Assembly (NCBI GenBank): GCA_035293245.1
Contig: DATDOO010000100.1
Coordinates: forward strand, 1 to 29,191
Origin: DATDOO01 sp035293245
GTDB lineage: Bacteria; Pseudomonadota; Gammaproteobacteria; Methylococcales; Methylococcaceae
DNA: 29,191 nt
Direction of reading: 5' to 3'
Below the pieces are notes generated by a model. It had not been told where the DNA came from. It made no database searches and saw only the letters and a list, made by a program, of their open reading frames with translations. Positions 7,784-16,438 of this stretch are shown piece by piece; the first letter of the stretch is position 1; each line of letters starts with the position of its first letter. Position numbers and translations under genes: made by a program.

Positions 7784-9691
7784 TCACACTCTGCCTGCGA
7801 CTTCCGCGGCCAGTTTATCCGCGAGTTCCGCCATGGACAGAACGCCGAGGTCTTTGCCATCGCGGCTGCGCACGGCGAGCGAACCCGACTCCGTCTCCCG
7901 GTCGCCCGCGACCAGCAGATAGGGTACGCGCTGCAGAGTGAATTCGCGGATTTTATAGCCGATCTTCTCGTTTCTCAAGTCCGTCTGAACGCGAAGCCCC
8001 CGGCTCTCCAGGAAAAGCGCGGCTTCGCGGACGTATTCGGCCTGGCGATCGGTGATGTTCAGCACTACGGCCTGCAGGGGCGCCAACCACAGCGGCAGGC
8101 TTCCGGCGTAGTGTTCGAGAAGGATGCCGATGAAGCGTTCGAAAGAACCGACGATGGCGCGATGCAGCATCACCGGCGTGCGCCGCGAGCTGTCTTCCGC
8201 CACGTATTCGGCCCCCAGCCGGCCCGGCATCATGAAGTCCACCTGAACGGTGCCGCACTGCCAGACGCGGCCGATGGCGTCGCGCAAGACGCATTCGATT
8301 TTCGGGCCGTAGAAAGCGCCTTCGCCCGGCTGCAACTGATATTCGATGTCCTGCGACGTCAGGGCGGCAGCCAAGGCGTTTTCGGCCTTGTCCCAGACCT
8401 CGTCTGAGCCCAGGCGCTTTTCGGGGCGGGTGGACAACTTGTACAAGATGTCGGTAAAGCCGAAATCCGCGTAAACCTTGCGCAGCAGCTTGATAAACGC
8501 GGCGACTTCGTCCTGAATCTGTTCCTCGGTGCAGAAGATATGACCGTCGTCCTGGGTGAAGCTGCGCACGCGCATGATGCCGTGCAGGGCGCCGGAGGGC
8601 TCGTTGCGGTGGCAGGAACCGAACTCGCCGAAACGGATCGGCAGCTCGCGGTAACTGTGCAGGTGCTGCTTGAATACCTGGACGTGACCTGGGCAATTCA
8701 TGGGTTTCACCGCGTACTCCCGGTTTTCCGAGGCGGTGAAGAACATGTTGTCGTGGAAGTTGTCCCAGTGGCCGGAGGCTTTCCACAGACTTACGTCCAA
8801 TATCTGCGGGCAGCGGATTTCCTGGTAGCCGTTTTCCCGGTACACCTGGCGCATGTGTTGTTCCAACACCTGCCAGACTGTCCAGCCCTTGGGGTGCCAG
8901 AAGACCATGCCCGGGGCTTCCTCCTGGGTGTGGAACAGGTCCTGCGCCTTGCCGATCTTGCGATGGTCGCGCTTTTCCGCCTCTTCCAGGCGATGGAGGT
9001 AGGCGTCCAGGTCTTTCTGGCTCGCCCAGGCCGTACCGTAAATCCGCTGCAGCATCTCGTTGCGATGATCGCCGCGCCAGTAAGCCCCTGCCACCTTCAT
9101 CAGCTTGAAGGCCTTGAGCTTGCCGGTATCCGGCACGTGCGGGCCGCGGCACAGGTCGGTGAAATCGCCTTGAGCATACAAGGACAAGGGCTCGGCGGCC
9201 GGAATGTCCTCGATGATCTTGGCCTTGTATTCCTCGCCCAAGCCGCGGAAAAAGGCGATGGCTTCTTCGCGCGGCAGCACGCGCCGCTGCACAGGCAGCG
9301 CTTGCGCGGCCAATTCGCGCATTTTCGCTTCGATGGCGGCGAGGTCTTCCGGCGTAAAAGGACGCTGGAAGGAAAAGTCGTAATAGAAGCCATCCTCGAT
9401 CACCGGGCCTATGGTCACCTGTGCGGTCGGAAACAGCGCCTTGACCGCCTGGGCCAGCAAGTGCGCGGTGGAATGGCGCAACACTTCCAATCCTTCAGCG
9501 TCCTTGGCGGTGACGATTTCCACCCGCGCCTCGGATTCGATCGGCATGGACAGATCGACCAGCCTGCCGTCGATTCGGCCGGCGAGTGCGGCCTTGGCCA
9601 GACCCGCGCCGATGGACTCGGCGACCTGCATCACGGTCACAGGCCGCTCGAATGCACGCCGGGAACCGTCGGGGAGAATTACTTCCGGCAT
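7784..9691 (-). CDS. thrS: Threonyl-tRNA synthetase
   Basis: Charges tRNAThr; the 635-residue length fits the family (642 in E. coli). N-terminal TGS domain (about 1-62, MPEVILPDGSRR), second editing domain with the HSTAHLLAQAV and CRGPHVPDTG zinc-like motifs, class II catalytic core, and C-terminal anticodon-binding domain (about 535-635). Zinc ligands of the active site are visible: C333 in NCPGH, then the histidine of LHGIMRVRSFTQDD and that of MLHRAIVGS. The frame is open 19 codons further upstream to a TTG at 9748, but the family N-terminus starts exactly at the ATG at 9691, so I use it. First gene of the translation cluster; its leader holds a terminator-like hairpin. Confidence 0.97.
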   Translation of the reverse strand: MPEVILPDGSRRAFERPVTVMQVAESIGAGLAKAALAGRIDGRLVDLSMPIESEARVEIVTAKDAEGLEVLRHSTAHLLAQAVKALFPTAQVTIGPVIEDGFYYDFSFQRPFTPEDLAAIEAKMRELAAQALPVQRRVLPREEAIAFFRGLGEEYKAKIIEDIPAAEPLSLYAQGDFTDLCRGPHVPDTGKLKAFKLMKVAGAYWRGDHRNEMLQRIYGTAWASQKDLDAYLHRLEEAEKRDHRKIGKAQDLFHTQEEAPGMVFWHPKGWTVWQVLEQHMRQVYRENGYQEIRCPQILDVSLWKASGHWDNFHDNMFFTASENREYAVKPMNCPGHVQVFKQHLHSYRELPIRFGEFGSCHRNEPSGALHGIMRVRSFTQDDGHIFCTEEQIQDEVAAFIKLLRKVYADFGFTDILYKLSTRPEKRLGSDEVWDKAENALAAALTSQDIEYQLQPGEGAFYGPKIECVLRDAIGRVWQCGTVQVDFMMPGRLGAEYVAEDSSRRTPVMLHRAIVGSFERFIGILLEHYAGSLPLWLAPLQAVVLNITDRQAEYVREAALFLESRGLRVQTDLRNEKIGYKIREFTLQRVPYLLVAGDRETESGSLAVRSRDGKDLGVLSMAELADKLAAEVAGRV

Positions 9692-9725
9692 GGGGATATC
9701 AACTTCAAAGCGGTTACTATGGCTG

Positions 9726-9755
9726 AAAAAAACGAAAGCACCGCGCAAGCGATGC
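9726..9755 (-). terminator. Terminator-like hairpin in the thrS leader (candidate attenuator)
   Basis: Minus-strand RNA folds GCAUCGC with GCGGUGC (7 bp including one G-U pair, UUGC loop), then UUUCG and seven U. The plus strand would carry a C-A mismatch at the wobble position, so the element favours the minus strand. It lies between the candidate thrS promoter and the thrS ATG, with no minus-strand gene upstream, which argues for control of thrS rather than ordinary termination. Confidence 0.55.
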
Positions 9756-9772
9756 CTTGATAAAGCAGAAAA

Positions 9773-9781
9773 ATTCTAACA
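9773..9781 (-). promoter_or_regulatory. Candidate extended -10 promoter for thrS
   Basis: TGTTAGAAT on the minus strand is a TGn-extended -10 element (5/6 to TATAAT). No good -35 box is visible, as is common for extended -10 promoters. It would give a leader of about 75 bases containing the hairpin at 9726-9755. Divergent gene on the other strand starts at 9853. Confidence 0.35.
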
Positions 9782-9852
9782 CAGTGCTTTTCGCGGGCAG
9801 AAGTCCTACCATCGCCGCGGGCGCCCTCTCCCAAACGAATCTTGTCGCCGCG

Positions 9853-11031
9853 ATGACCGATCCAGTACGACCCGGGCCGAAACGCAAAGCCGGCACGCGC
9901 GAGCGCGGCAACACGGCCCGCGCCCCCGCAAACGATGCGCGGGAAACGCCCGGAAGAAAACCGAAAAAAGCCGGTGGAGCCCACGGGAAAACGCCCGCGC
10001 ATCGAGTAGCCGCAACGCCCGTCTTGCCCATTCCCCACCGGCTGATGCTGCTGACTCTGGAGGTTTCCGGCTTATGCACGGCCGGGCTGGTCGGCATCAT
10101 CGTCCTGCTGGGCGAGTCCGCGGGGCGTTTCTCCGGAACCGGGTTCTGGTCCAGCCTGCTGCCCTTCTCGATCAGCCTGCTGAGTTTTGTGCTGGCACTG
10201 GCACTGCTGCTCAAACTCTGGCTGCCCCTACGGGCGAAGATCGGCAGGACGAAGGCTTACCTGCCGGCGGCCCTGTCGTTGGGGCTGGCCTTCGGCGCGG
10301 GCTTTTTTGCCCTGCGGGACGAATTCGGTCGCGACCTGGACCGTCTGCGCACCCTGGTGGGCGGCGTGGAAGAAGCGGGCCGGATGAGTCTGGCGCATCA
10401 GGTGTATGCCGCGTACCGCCGCTCCAACCTCGCCGCCACTCAGCGGCTCCTGGAACGTAGCCGCCCCTTTTGGGCGGACATCAATGCCGCGTCCCGCGCC
10501 CTGGGCCTGGATGCCGATCTCCTGGTGGGTGTCGCCGCAGCGGAGTCCTCCTTCCTGCCCCGTGACAGCAAGGACGGCGGCGTCGGGCTGTTCCAGATCA
10601 CCGCCCCGCCCCTGGCGGCCGTGGAAAAAAGCAAACGGCTGCTGCGTGTTGGCGATATGCGTCTCGATCATCCCCGGCACAATGCCTTCCTCGCCGCGGC
10701 GACGCTGCGGCATTATCTGGGGGAAATGAAAGACGACCTGTTTCTCGGCCTGCTGGCTTACAACATCGGCCCGCGAAACGGCGGGCTGCTCTCGATCATG
10801 CGGCAGTATGGCGCGCGGGATTTCGTGACCATCCAGCCCTATCTCCATGAACTCCCGCGCGATTATCCGGTGCGCGTGCTGAGCGCCGCGCTGGCGCACC
10901 GCATTTGGCGCACGGAAGGCGCCTTGCCGCGCTACGAGGAAGGCAAAAACGCTCTGCGCATCCAGAAACTGGGTATCCCCGGCCTGCGCGACAACCCGGA
11001 ACCCCAAGGGTCGGATATTGCGCACATCTGA
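9853..11031 (+). CDS. Membrane-anchored lytic transglycosylase (SLT domain)
   Basis: A 392-residue protein with an Arg/Lys/Gly-rich cytoplasmic tail (about 1-62), three predicted membrane helices (about 64-87, 98-126, 135-154, with a positively charged RAKIGRTK loop between the second and third) and a C-terminal goose-lysozyme-like SLT domain. The catalytic glutamate is E231 in VAAAESSFLPRDSKDGGVGLFQIT; LAYNIGPRNGG further on is the usual AYN motif. The topology (N-in, odd number of helices) puts the SLT domain in the periplasm, where it would cleave murein between MurNAc and GlcNAc. The ATG at 9853 is preferred over one at 9757. It stands just before pilus genes, so it may open the wall for pilus assembly; that link is inference. 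Confidence 0.82.
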   Translation: MTDPVRPGPKRKAGTRERGNTARAPANDARETPGRKPKKAGGAHGKTPAHRVAATPVLPIPHRLMLLTLEVSGLCTAGLVGIIVLLGESAGRFSGTGFWSSLLPFSISLLSFVLALALLLKLWLPLRAKIGRTKAYLPAALSLGLAFGAGFFALRDEFGRDLDRLRTLVGGVEEAGRMSLAHQVYAAYRRSNLAATQRLLERSRPFWADINAASRALGLDADLLVGVAAAESSFLPRDSKDGGVGLFQITAPPLAAVEKSKRLLRVGDMRLDHPRHNAFLAAATLRHYLGEMKDDLFLGLLAYNIGPRNGGLLSIMRQYGARDFVTIQPYLHELPRDYPVRVLSAALAHRIWRTEGALPRYEEGKNALRIQKLGIPGLRDNPEPQGSDIAHI

Positions 11032-11190
11032 ATCCGGCCGGGCCGGAACGCGAAGAATCCACTTGCCCGCCATGCGCCGCGCGACTACGATTGACCTTTC
11101 CCCGCAAGCGGCGGCCCGCTCACCCTTGGGGGCACGGATCGGCGGCATTCGTTTTTCTTTTTTTGTTGCACTTCAACTTCAGGTGGCGGC

Positions 11191-13467
11191 ATGGAACCCG
11201 TAGTCAGCGAAGGTACGGCGGTACGCGCTCTGGACGACGATTTGCGCGTACGCATCAAGGTCCTGCACGACCTGGTGCAGAACGCTACCGTTTTTTCCAG
11301 TATCTTCGGAGAAATCGAACCGCTGATCCTGAACCTGCTCGGCGCTGAGCGGATGACCATCTACCAGAAGCAGAAAAAGGAGGATGTCATCGTCTCGCGC
11401 TTCAAGACCGGCAGCGACGTCAGGGAAATCCGCGTTCCCCTATCCACCAATTCCATCGCCGGCTTCGTCGCCCTGACCCAGCAGCCCTTGTTCATCAAAG
11501 ACGTGTATGACGAAGCCGGGCTGCGCAAACTGCACTCCAACCTGCGCTTCGACCGCAACTTCGACCAGAAAACCGGTTTTCGCACCCGTTCGATGATCGT
11601 CGCGCCGATCATGTCCGGCAAGGCGATGCTCGGCGTGCTGCAGATCATCAACAAGCGCGGCGGCGGGACGTTTTCCGAAATGGACGGCAAAGTGGCCATC
11701 CATATCGCGAAAATTATCGCCAGCAAATTCCAGCAGGATGTCAACGCCACGGCGGCGCCCTACGCCCTGCTGCTACAGCAAGGCCTGGTCAGCACGGAGA
11801 AACTGGACGATGTGCTGGAGCGGGCCGCCAAACGCCGGGTGCATCCGAGCCGTCTGCTCATGGACGAACTGCACATTTCCGCCGAGCAGGTCGGTAAATC
11901 CCTGGAAACTTATTACCAGGTACCCTACCAGCCCTACGATCCGGCCATCCAGTTGCCCCAGGTGCTGATGACCGAGGTGAAGCCCGCCTACCTGCGCAAG
12001 CTGTTGTGCATCCCTATCCAGGGCGATCGCCACCAGGTCGTCATTGCGATCGACGACCCCAGCGACCACACCCGCATCCTGGAAATCCAGCGCGTGCTGC
12101 GCGCCGACACCATCGCCCTGCGCGTGTCCCTGCCGGACGACATCCTGCGCTTCCTGGGCGAAACGGTCTCGGCCGGCGGCGCGGATCTTGGCGCGATCAT
12201 GGACCAACTGGAAGGCGAAGCCGCGCTGGTCACCGAAGGCGCTGAAGAATTGGACAGCGGCGGCCTCGACGAGAACGCCGCCCCAATCATCCAGTTGGTG
12301 AACAAGGTCATCGCCGATGCGGTAACCATCGGCGCCTCCGACATCCATGTGGAGCCGGGCAAGGAGCGCGCGCCCACCCGCGTCAGAATGCGCGTGGATG
12401 GGCTATGCCGGGAGGTGTTGCAAATTCCCGCCACCCATGCCCCGGCTGTGCTCTCCCGCATCAAGATCATGTCGCGCCTGGACATTTCCGAGCGCCGCAA
12501 GCCGCAGGACGGCAAGTGCAAGCTGAAGTTGGGCAATCGCAGCATCGAGCTGCGCGTCGCCACCGTTCCCACCGTCAACGGCGAAAGCGCGGTGATGCGC
12601 GTCCTGGCCAACGCAGGCGCGTTGCCCATGGAGAAACTCAATCTCACGCAACGCAATCTCGACGCCATCAAGGAACTGGTGGCGCATCCGCACGGCATCT
12701 TCCTGGTGGTCGGCCCCACGGGATCGGGCAAAACCACCACCCTGCATGCCGTGCTGGGTTTTCTGAATACGCCGGACCGAAAAATCTGGACGGCGGAAGA
12801 CCCGGTGGAAATCACCCAGCCGGGCCTGCAACAAGTGCAAGTGCTGCCGAAAATCGGCTTCGACTTCGCCGCCGCCATGCGCTCTTTCCTCCGCGCCGAC
12901 CCGGACATCATCCTCATCGGCGAAATGCGCGACCGCGAAACCTCGCACATCGGCATCGAGGCGTCCCTGACCGGCCATCTGGTGCTCTCCACGTTGCACA
13001 CCAACTCCGCACCGGAAACCGTGACCCGATTGCTCGACCTGGGCGTGGACCCCATGAATTTCGCCGACGCGCTGCTCGGTGTGCTCGCCCAGCGCTTGAT
13101 GCGCACCCTATGCAAGGACTGCAAACAACCCTACCAGCCGGATACCCACGAAATCCAGCAACTGATGCACGCGTACGGCGAGGCGCAATTTCCCGAACTG
13201 GGCGTTGATCCCGCCACCCTCAAGCTCCACAAACCGGTCGGCTGCGACAAATGCGGCAACACCGGCTATCGGGGGCGCACCGGCATCCACGAACTGCTGC
13301 AATCGACGCCGGCCATGCGCGAACTGATCTTCACCAAGGCGTCGGTGGCGGAGATCCGCGAACTCTCCATCAAGGAAGGCATGCGCACTCTCATGCAAGA
13401 CGGCGTGGGGAAAATCATCCAGGGACAGAGCGACCTCGCCCAGTTGTTCCGCGTCGCCAGCGGCTGA
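11191..13467 (+). CDS. GspE/PilB-family ATPase with N-terminal GAF domain
   Basis: A 758-residue secretion/pilus ATPase. N-terminal GAF domain (about 20-180), a MshEN/T2SSE-N domain (about 190-330, of the type that binds c-di-GMP in MshE), then the AAA-like ATPase. Walker A GPTGSGKTT is at 508-516, the Walker B region RADPDIILIGEMRD around 569-582, and a zinc tetracysteine at C641/C644 and C685/C688. It lies 28 bases before pilB, with which it shares the ATPase half, so two related extension-type motors stand in tandem. The GAF domain suggests ligand control (cyclic nucleotide or other small molecule), but no ligand can be read from the sequence. Could drive a T4P variant or act as an auxiliary motor. 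Confidence 0.85.
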   Translation: MEPVVSEGTAVRALDDDLRVRIKVLHDLVQNATVFSSIFGEIEPLILNLLGAERMTIYQKQKKEDVIVSRFKTGSDVREIRVPLSTNSIAGFVALTQQPLFIKDVYDEAGLRKLHSNLRFDRNFDQKTGFRTRSMIVAPIMSGKAMLGVLQIINKRGGGTFSEMDGKVAIHIAKIIASKFQQDVNATAAPYALLLQQGLVSTEKLDDVLERAAKRRVHPSRLLMDELHISAEQVGKSLETYYQVPYQPYDPAIQLPQVLMTEVKPAYLRKLLCIPIQGDRHQVVIAIDDPSDHTRILEIQRVLRADTIALRVSLPDDILRFLGETVSAGGADLGAIMDQLEGEAALVTEGAEELDSGGLDENAAPIIQLVNKVIADAVTIGASDIHVEPGKERAPTRVRMRVDGLCREVLQIPATHAPAVLSRIKIMSRLDISERRKPQDGKCKLKLGNRSIELRVATVPTVNGESAVMRVLANAGALPMEKLNLTQRNLDAIKELVAHPHGIFLVVGPTGSGKTTTLHAVLGFLNTPDRKIWTAEDPVEITQPGLQQVQVLPKIGFDFAAAMRSFLRADPDIILIGEMRDRETSHIGIEASLTGHLVLSTLHTNSAPETVTRLLDLGVDPMNFADALLGVLAQRLMRTLCKDCKQPYQPDTHEIQQLMHAYGEAQFPELGVDPATLKLHKPVGCDKCGNTGYRGRTGIHELLQSTPAMRELIFTKASVAEIRELSIKEGMRTLMQDGVGKIIQGQSDLAQLFRVASG

Positions 13468-13495
13468 AGGGAACACGACGGACGCCCCCCACGAC

Positions 13496-15211
13496 ATGAC
13501 CAACTCCCGAAACAACGGCGATCCTTGCGGATTGGGCGTCTGTCTGGTCAAGGCCGGTCTGCTGAGCGATTCGCACGCCCGCGCCTACCACGAAAGCGCG
13601 GTGCAGCAACACATTCCTTTCGTCAGCTTTCTCGTAAGCGGCGGTCTCGTGGACAGCCGCGCCATCGCCAATGCCGCCGCACGGGAACTCGGCCTGCCGC
13701 TCCTGGATCTGGACGCGATGGATCTGTCGCTGGCGCCGGTCAAGCTGGTGAGCGAACGCCTGATCCGCGAGCACCGCATCCTGCCGCTCTTCAAGCGCGG
13801 CAACCGTCTGTTCGTCGCGTTTTCGGATCCGACCCATTTCCAGGCGATCAACGAGGTCAAGTTCCATACCCGCCTGCACACCGAAGCGGTGGTCGTCGAG
13901 GAGGAAAAGCTCGCCAAGGCACTGGAAATCGTGCTGGAACAGGAGGAGATGAAATTCAAGGAACTCATGGATGAAGACCTGGAAAACATCCAGGTTTCCG
14001 CGGGGGAGGAGGATCTGCCCCTAGCGGACAAAATGGACAGCGAGGTGGAAGACGCGCCGATTGTGCGTTTCGTCAACAAGATATTGCTGGACGCCGTCAA
14101 GAAAGGCGCATCGGACATCCATTTCGAGCCCTATGAAAAATTCTTCCGCATCCGCTGCCGGCACGACGGCATCTTGCACGAAGTCACCTCCCCGCCGATC
14201 AATCTGGCGGCGCGGATTCTCGCCCGCGTCAAGGTCATGGCGCGCCTGAACATCGCCGAGCGGCGCGTGCCGCAGGACGGGCGCATCAAGATGACCATTT
14301 CCAAGAACCGCACCATCGACTTTCGCGTCAATTCCTGCCCTACCCTGTTCGGCGAGAAAATCGTACTGCGCATCCTCGATCCGGCCACCGCCCAACTCGG
14401 CATCGACCGCCTGGGTTTCGAAGAGGAGCAAAAACGGCTTTTCCTGGAAGCCATCAACAAGCCCTACGGAATGATCCTGGTCACCGGCCCCACGGGCAGC
14501 GGCAAGACCATGACGCTCTATTCCGGCCTGAATATCCTGAACCAGCCCGGCGTCAACATTTCCACGGCCGAGGACCCGGTGGAAATCACCGTACCCGGCA
14601 TCAACCAGGTCCACGTCAACCCCAAGGCCGGCCTGACCTTCGCCGAAGCGTTGCGCGCCTTCATGCGCCAGGACCCGGATATCATCATGGTCGGCGAAAT
14701 CCGCGACCTCGAGACGGCGGAAATTGCCGTGAAAGCGGCCCAGACCGGCCATCTGGTGTTGTCCACATTGCACACCAACGACGCACCGCAGTCCCTGAAC
14801 CGCCTCATGCAAATCGGCATCCCGCCTTACAACGTGGCCTCGTCGGTGTTGCTGATCATGGCCCAGCGGCTGGCGCGCAGGTTATGCGAACATTGCAAGA
14901 TCGAGGAAAAACTGCCGCCGAACCTTCTGCTCAAGGCCGGTTTCAAGGAGCAGGACGTCGAGGGACTGATGCTGTTCGGACCTGGCGGGTGCGACCGCTG
15001 CGTCAAAGGCTACAAGGGGCGGACCGGCATTTTCCAAGTCATGCCCGTTTCCGATGCCATCAACCACATCATACTCGAGGGGGGCAACGTGATCAGGCTC
15101 ACTGAACAGGCCAGGCTGGAAGCGATCGCAGATCTGCGCGAATCCGGCCTGAAAAAGGTCAAGGCGGGCATTACCAGCCTTGAGGAAATCGACCGCGTCA
15201 CCAAGGATTAA
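13496..15211 (+). CDS. pilB: Type IV pilus assembly ATPase PilB
   Basis: Hexameric cytoplasmic ATPase that powers pilus extension. The 571 residues match PilB (about 566). N-terminal MshEN-type domain (about 1-150), DAPIVRFVNKILLDAVKKGASDIHFEPYE linker/N2 domain, Walker A GPTGSGKT from G331, Asp box and Walker B RQDPDIIMVGEIRDLETAE, His box TGHLVLSTLHTND, and zinc-binding C464/C467 and C499/C502. It is followed after 5 bases by pilC and then pilD, the canonical pilBCD order. No pilA, pilT or pilMNOPQ genes occur in the window. Confidence 0.95.
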   Translation: MTNSRNNGDPCGLGVCLVKAGLLSDSHARAYHESAVQQHIPFVSFLVSGGLVDSRAIANAAARELGLPLLDLDAMDLSLAPVKLVSERLIREHRILPLFKRGNRLFVAFSDPTHFQAINEVKFHTRLHTEAVVVEEEKLAKALEIVLEQEEMKFKELMDEDLENIQVSAGEEDLPLADKMDSEVEDAPIVRFVNKILLDAVKKGASDIHFEPYEKFFRIRCRHDGILHEVTSPPINLAARILARVKVMARLNIAERRVPQDGRIKMTISKNRTIDFRVNSCPTLFGEKIVLRILDPATAQLGIDRLGFEEEQKRLFLEAINKPYGMILVTGPTGSGKTMTLYSGLNILNQPGVNISTAEDPVEITVPGINQVHVNPKAGLTFAEALRAFMRQDPDIIMVGEIRDLETAEIAVKAAQTGHLVLSTLHTNDAPQSLNRLMQIGIPPYNVASSVLLIMAQRLARRLCEHCKIEEKLPPNLLLKAGFKEQDVEGLMLFGPGGCDRCVKGYKGRTGIFQVMPVSDAINHIILEGGNVIRLTEQARLEAIADLRESGLKKVKAGITSLEEIDRVTKD

Positions 15212-15216
15212 TCATC

Positions 15217-16431
15217 ATGGCTGAAGCAGAACAGATCGTTTTTGTTTACGAAGGCACCGATGCGAAAGGTGGCCGCGTCAAGGGTGAACTGATTGCCCGC
15301 AACGAGTTGCAGGCGCGCGCCGAGCTCAGGCGGCAGGGCGTCCGGGTCGTCAAGTGCAAGAAAAAACCCAAATCGTTGTTCACCAAGGCGAAAAAGTCCA
15401 TCACCCCCAAGGACATCGCTGTCTTCGCCCGGCAACTCGCCACCATGATGAGCGCCGGCGTGCCGCTGGTGCAGGCCTTCGACATCGTCGGCCGCGGGCA
15501 CGACAACCCCGCGATGCAGGACATGCTCATGGACATCAAGTCCCACATCGAGGGCGGCAACTCGTTGGCGGAGTCCCTGGGCAAGCACCCCATATACTTC
15601 GATGAACTGTTCGTCAATCTGGTGCACGCGGGCGAGCAGGCCGGCGTGCTGGAAACCCTGCTGCACAAGATTGCCCAGTACAAGGAAAAGACCGAATCGC
15701 TGAAAGGCAAGATCAAGAAGGCACTGTTTTATCCGACGGCGGTTGTGGTGGTGGCCGTCATCGTTACCGCCATTCTGCTGATTTTCGTGGTGCCGACCTT
15801 CGAGGATCTGTTCAAGAGCTTCGGCGCCGAATTGCCCGCTTTCACCCAGATGGTCGTGAACCTGTCACGCTGGCTGCGCGATTACTGGTACTACCTGTTC
15901 GGCGCGCTGACGGCGGCGGGTTTTACGTTTTTCTATTTCAAGCGCCGGTCGCGCAAACTCAACCATTTTCTCGACCGCATGATTCTGAAGATCCCCGTCA
16001 TCGGCGAAATCATGCACAAGGCAGCGGTGGCCCGTTTCGCCCGCACCCTGGCCACCATGTCCGCCGCTGGCGTGCCGCTGGTGGAAGCCTTGCGTTCCGT
16101 GGCCGGGGCCACGGGCAACATCATTTACTCCGACGCCGTGCTGAAAATGCGCGAGGAAGTAGCAACCGGCATGCAGTTGCAGATGTCCATGCGCCAAGCC
16201 AACCTGTTTCCCAACATGGTGGTGCAGATGGTGGCCATCGGCGAGGAGTCCGGTTCCCTGGACAATATGTTGACCAAGGTGGCGGATTTCTACGAAGAGG
16301 AGGTGGACAACATGGTGGATGCGCTCAGCAGCCTGCTGGAACCCATGATTCTCGCCTTCCTCGGCGTGGTGGTGGGCGGCCTGGTGATCGCCATGTACCT
16401 GCCGATCTTCAAACTCGGCGCCGTAGTCTGA
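15217..16431 (+). CDS. pilC: Type IV pilus inner-membrane platform protein PilC
   Basis: A 404-residue GspF/PilC-family protein that couples PilB to pilin polymerisation at the inner membrane. Two homologous cytoplasmic T2SF domains (about 65-190 and 265-390) each carry the FARQLATMMSAGVPLVQAF-type signature (second copy FARTLATMSAAGVPLVEAL). Three membrane segments: about 168-195 (AVVVVAVIVTAILLIFVVP), 223-245 and 370-400. Length equals that of P. aeruginosa PilC (about 406). Starts 5 bases after pilB. Confidence 0.96.
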   Translation: MAEAEQIVFVYEGTDAKGGRVKGELIARNELQARAELRRQGVRVVKCKKKPKSLFTKAKKSITPKDIAVFARQLATMMSAGVPLVQAFDIVGRGHDNPAMQDMLMDIKSHIEGGNSLAESLGKHPIYFDELFVNLVHAGEQAGVLETLLHKIAQYKEKTESLKGKIKKALFYPTAVVVVAVIVTAILLIFVVPTFEDLFKSFGAELPAFTQMVVNLSRWLRDYWYYLFGALTAAGFTFFYFKRRSRKLNHFLDRMILKIPVIGEIMHKAAVARFARTLATMSAAGVPLVEALRSVAGATGNIIYSDAVLKMREEVATGMQLQMSMRQANLFPNMVVQMVAIGEESGSLDNMLTKVADFYEEEVDNMVDALSSLLEPMILAFLGVVVGGLVIAMYLPIFKLGAVV

Positions 16432-16438
16432 GCCCGCC

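Noticed and set aside
11090..11160. Sigma54 promoter before the pilus genes
   Set aside because: A GGGCACG motif is present, but the required TTGC-type -12 element is missing at the correct distance.
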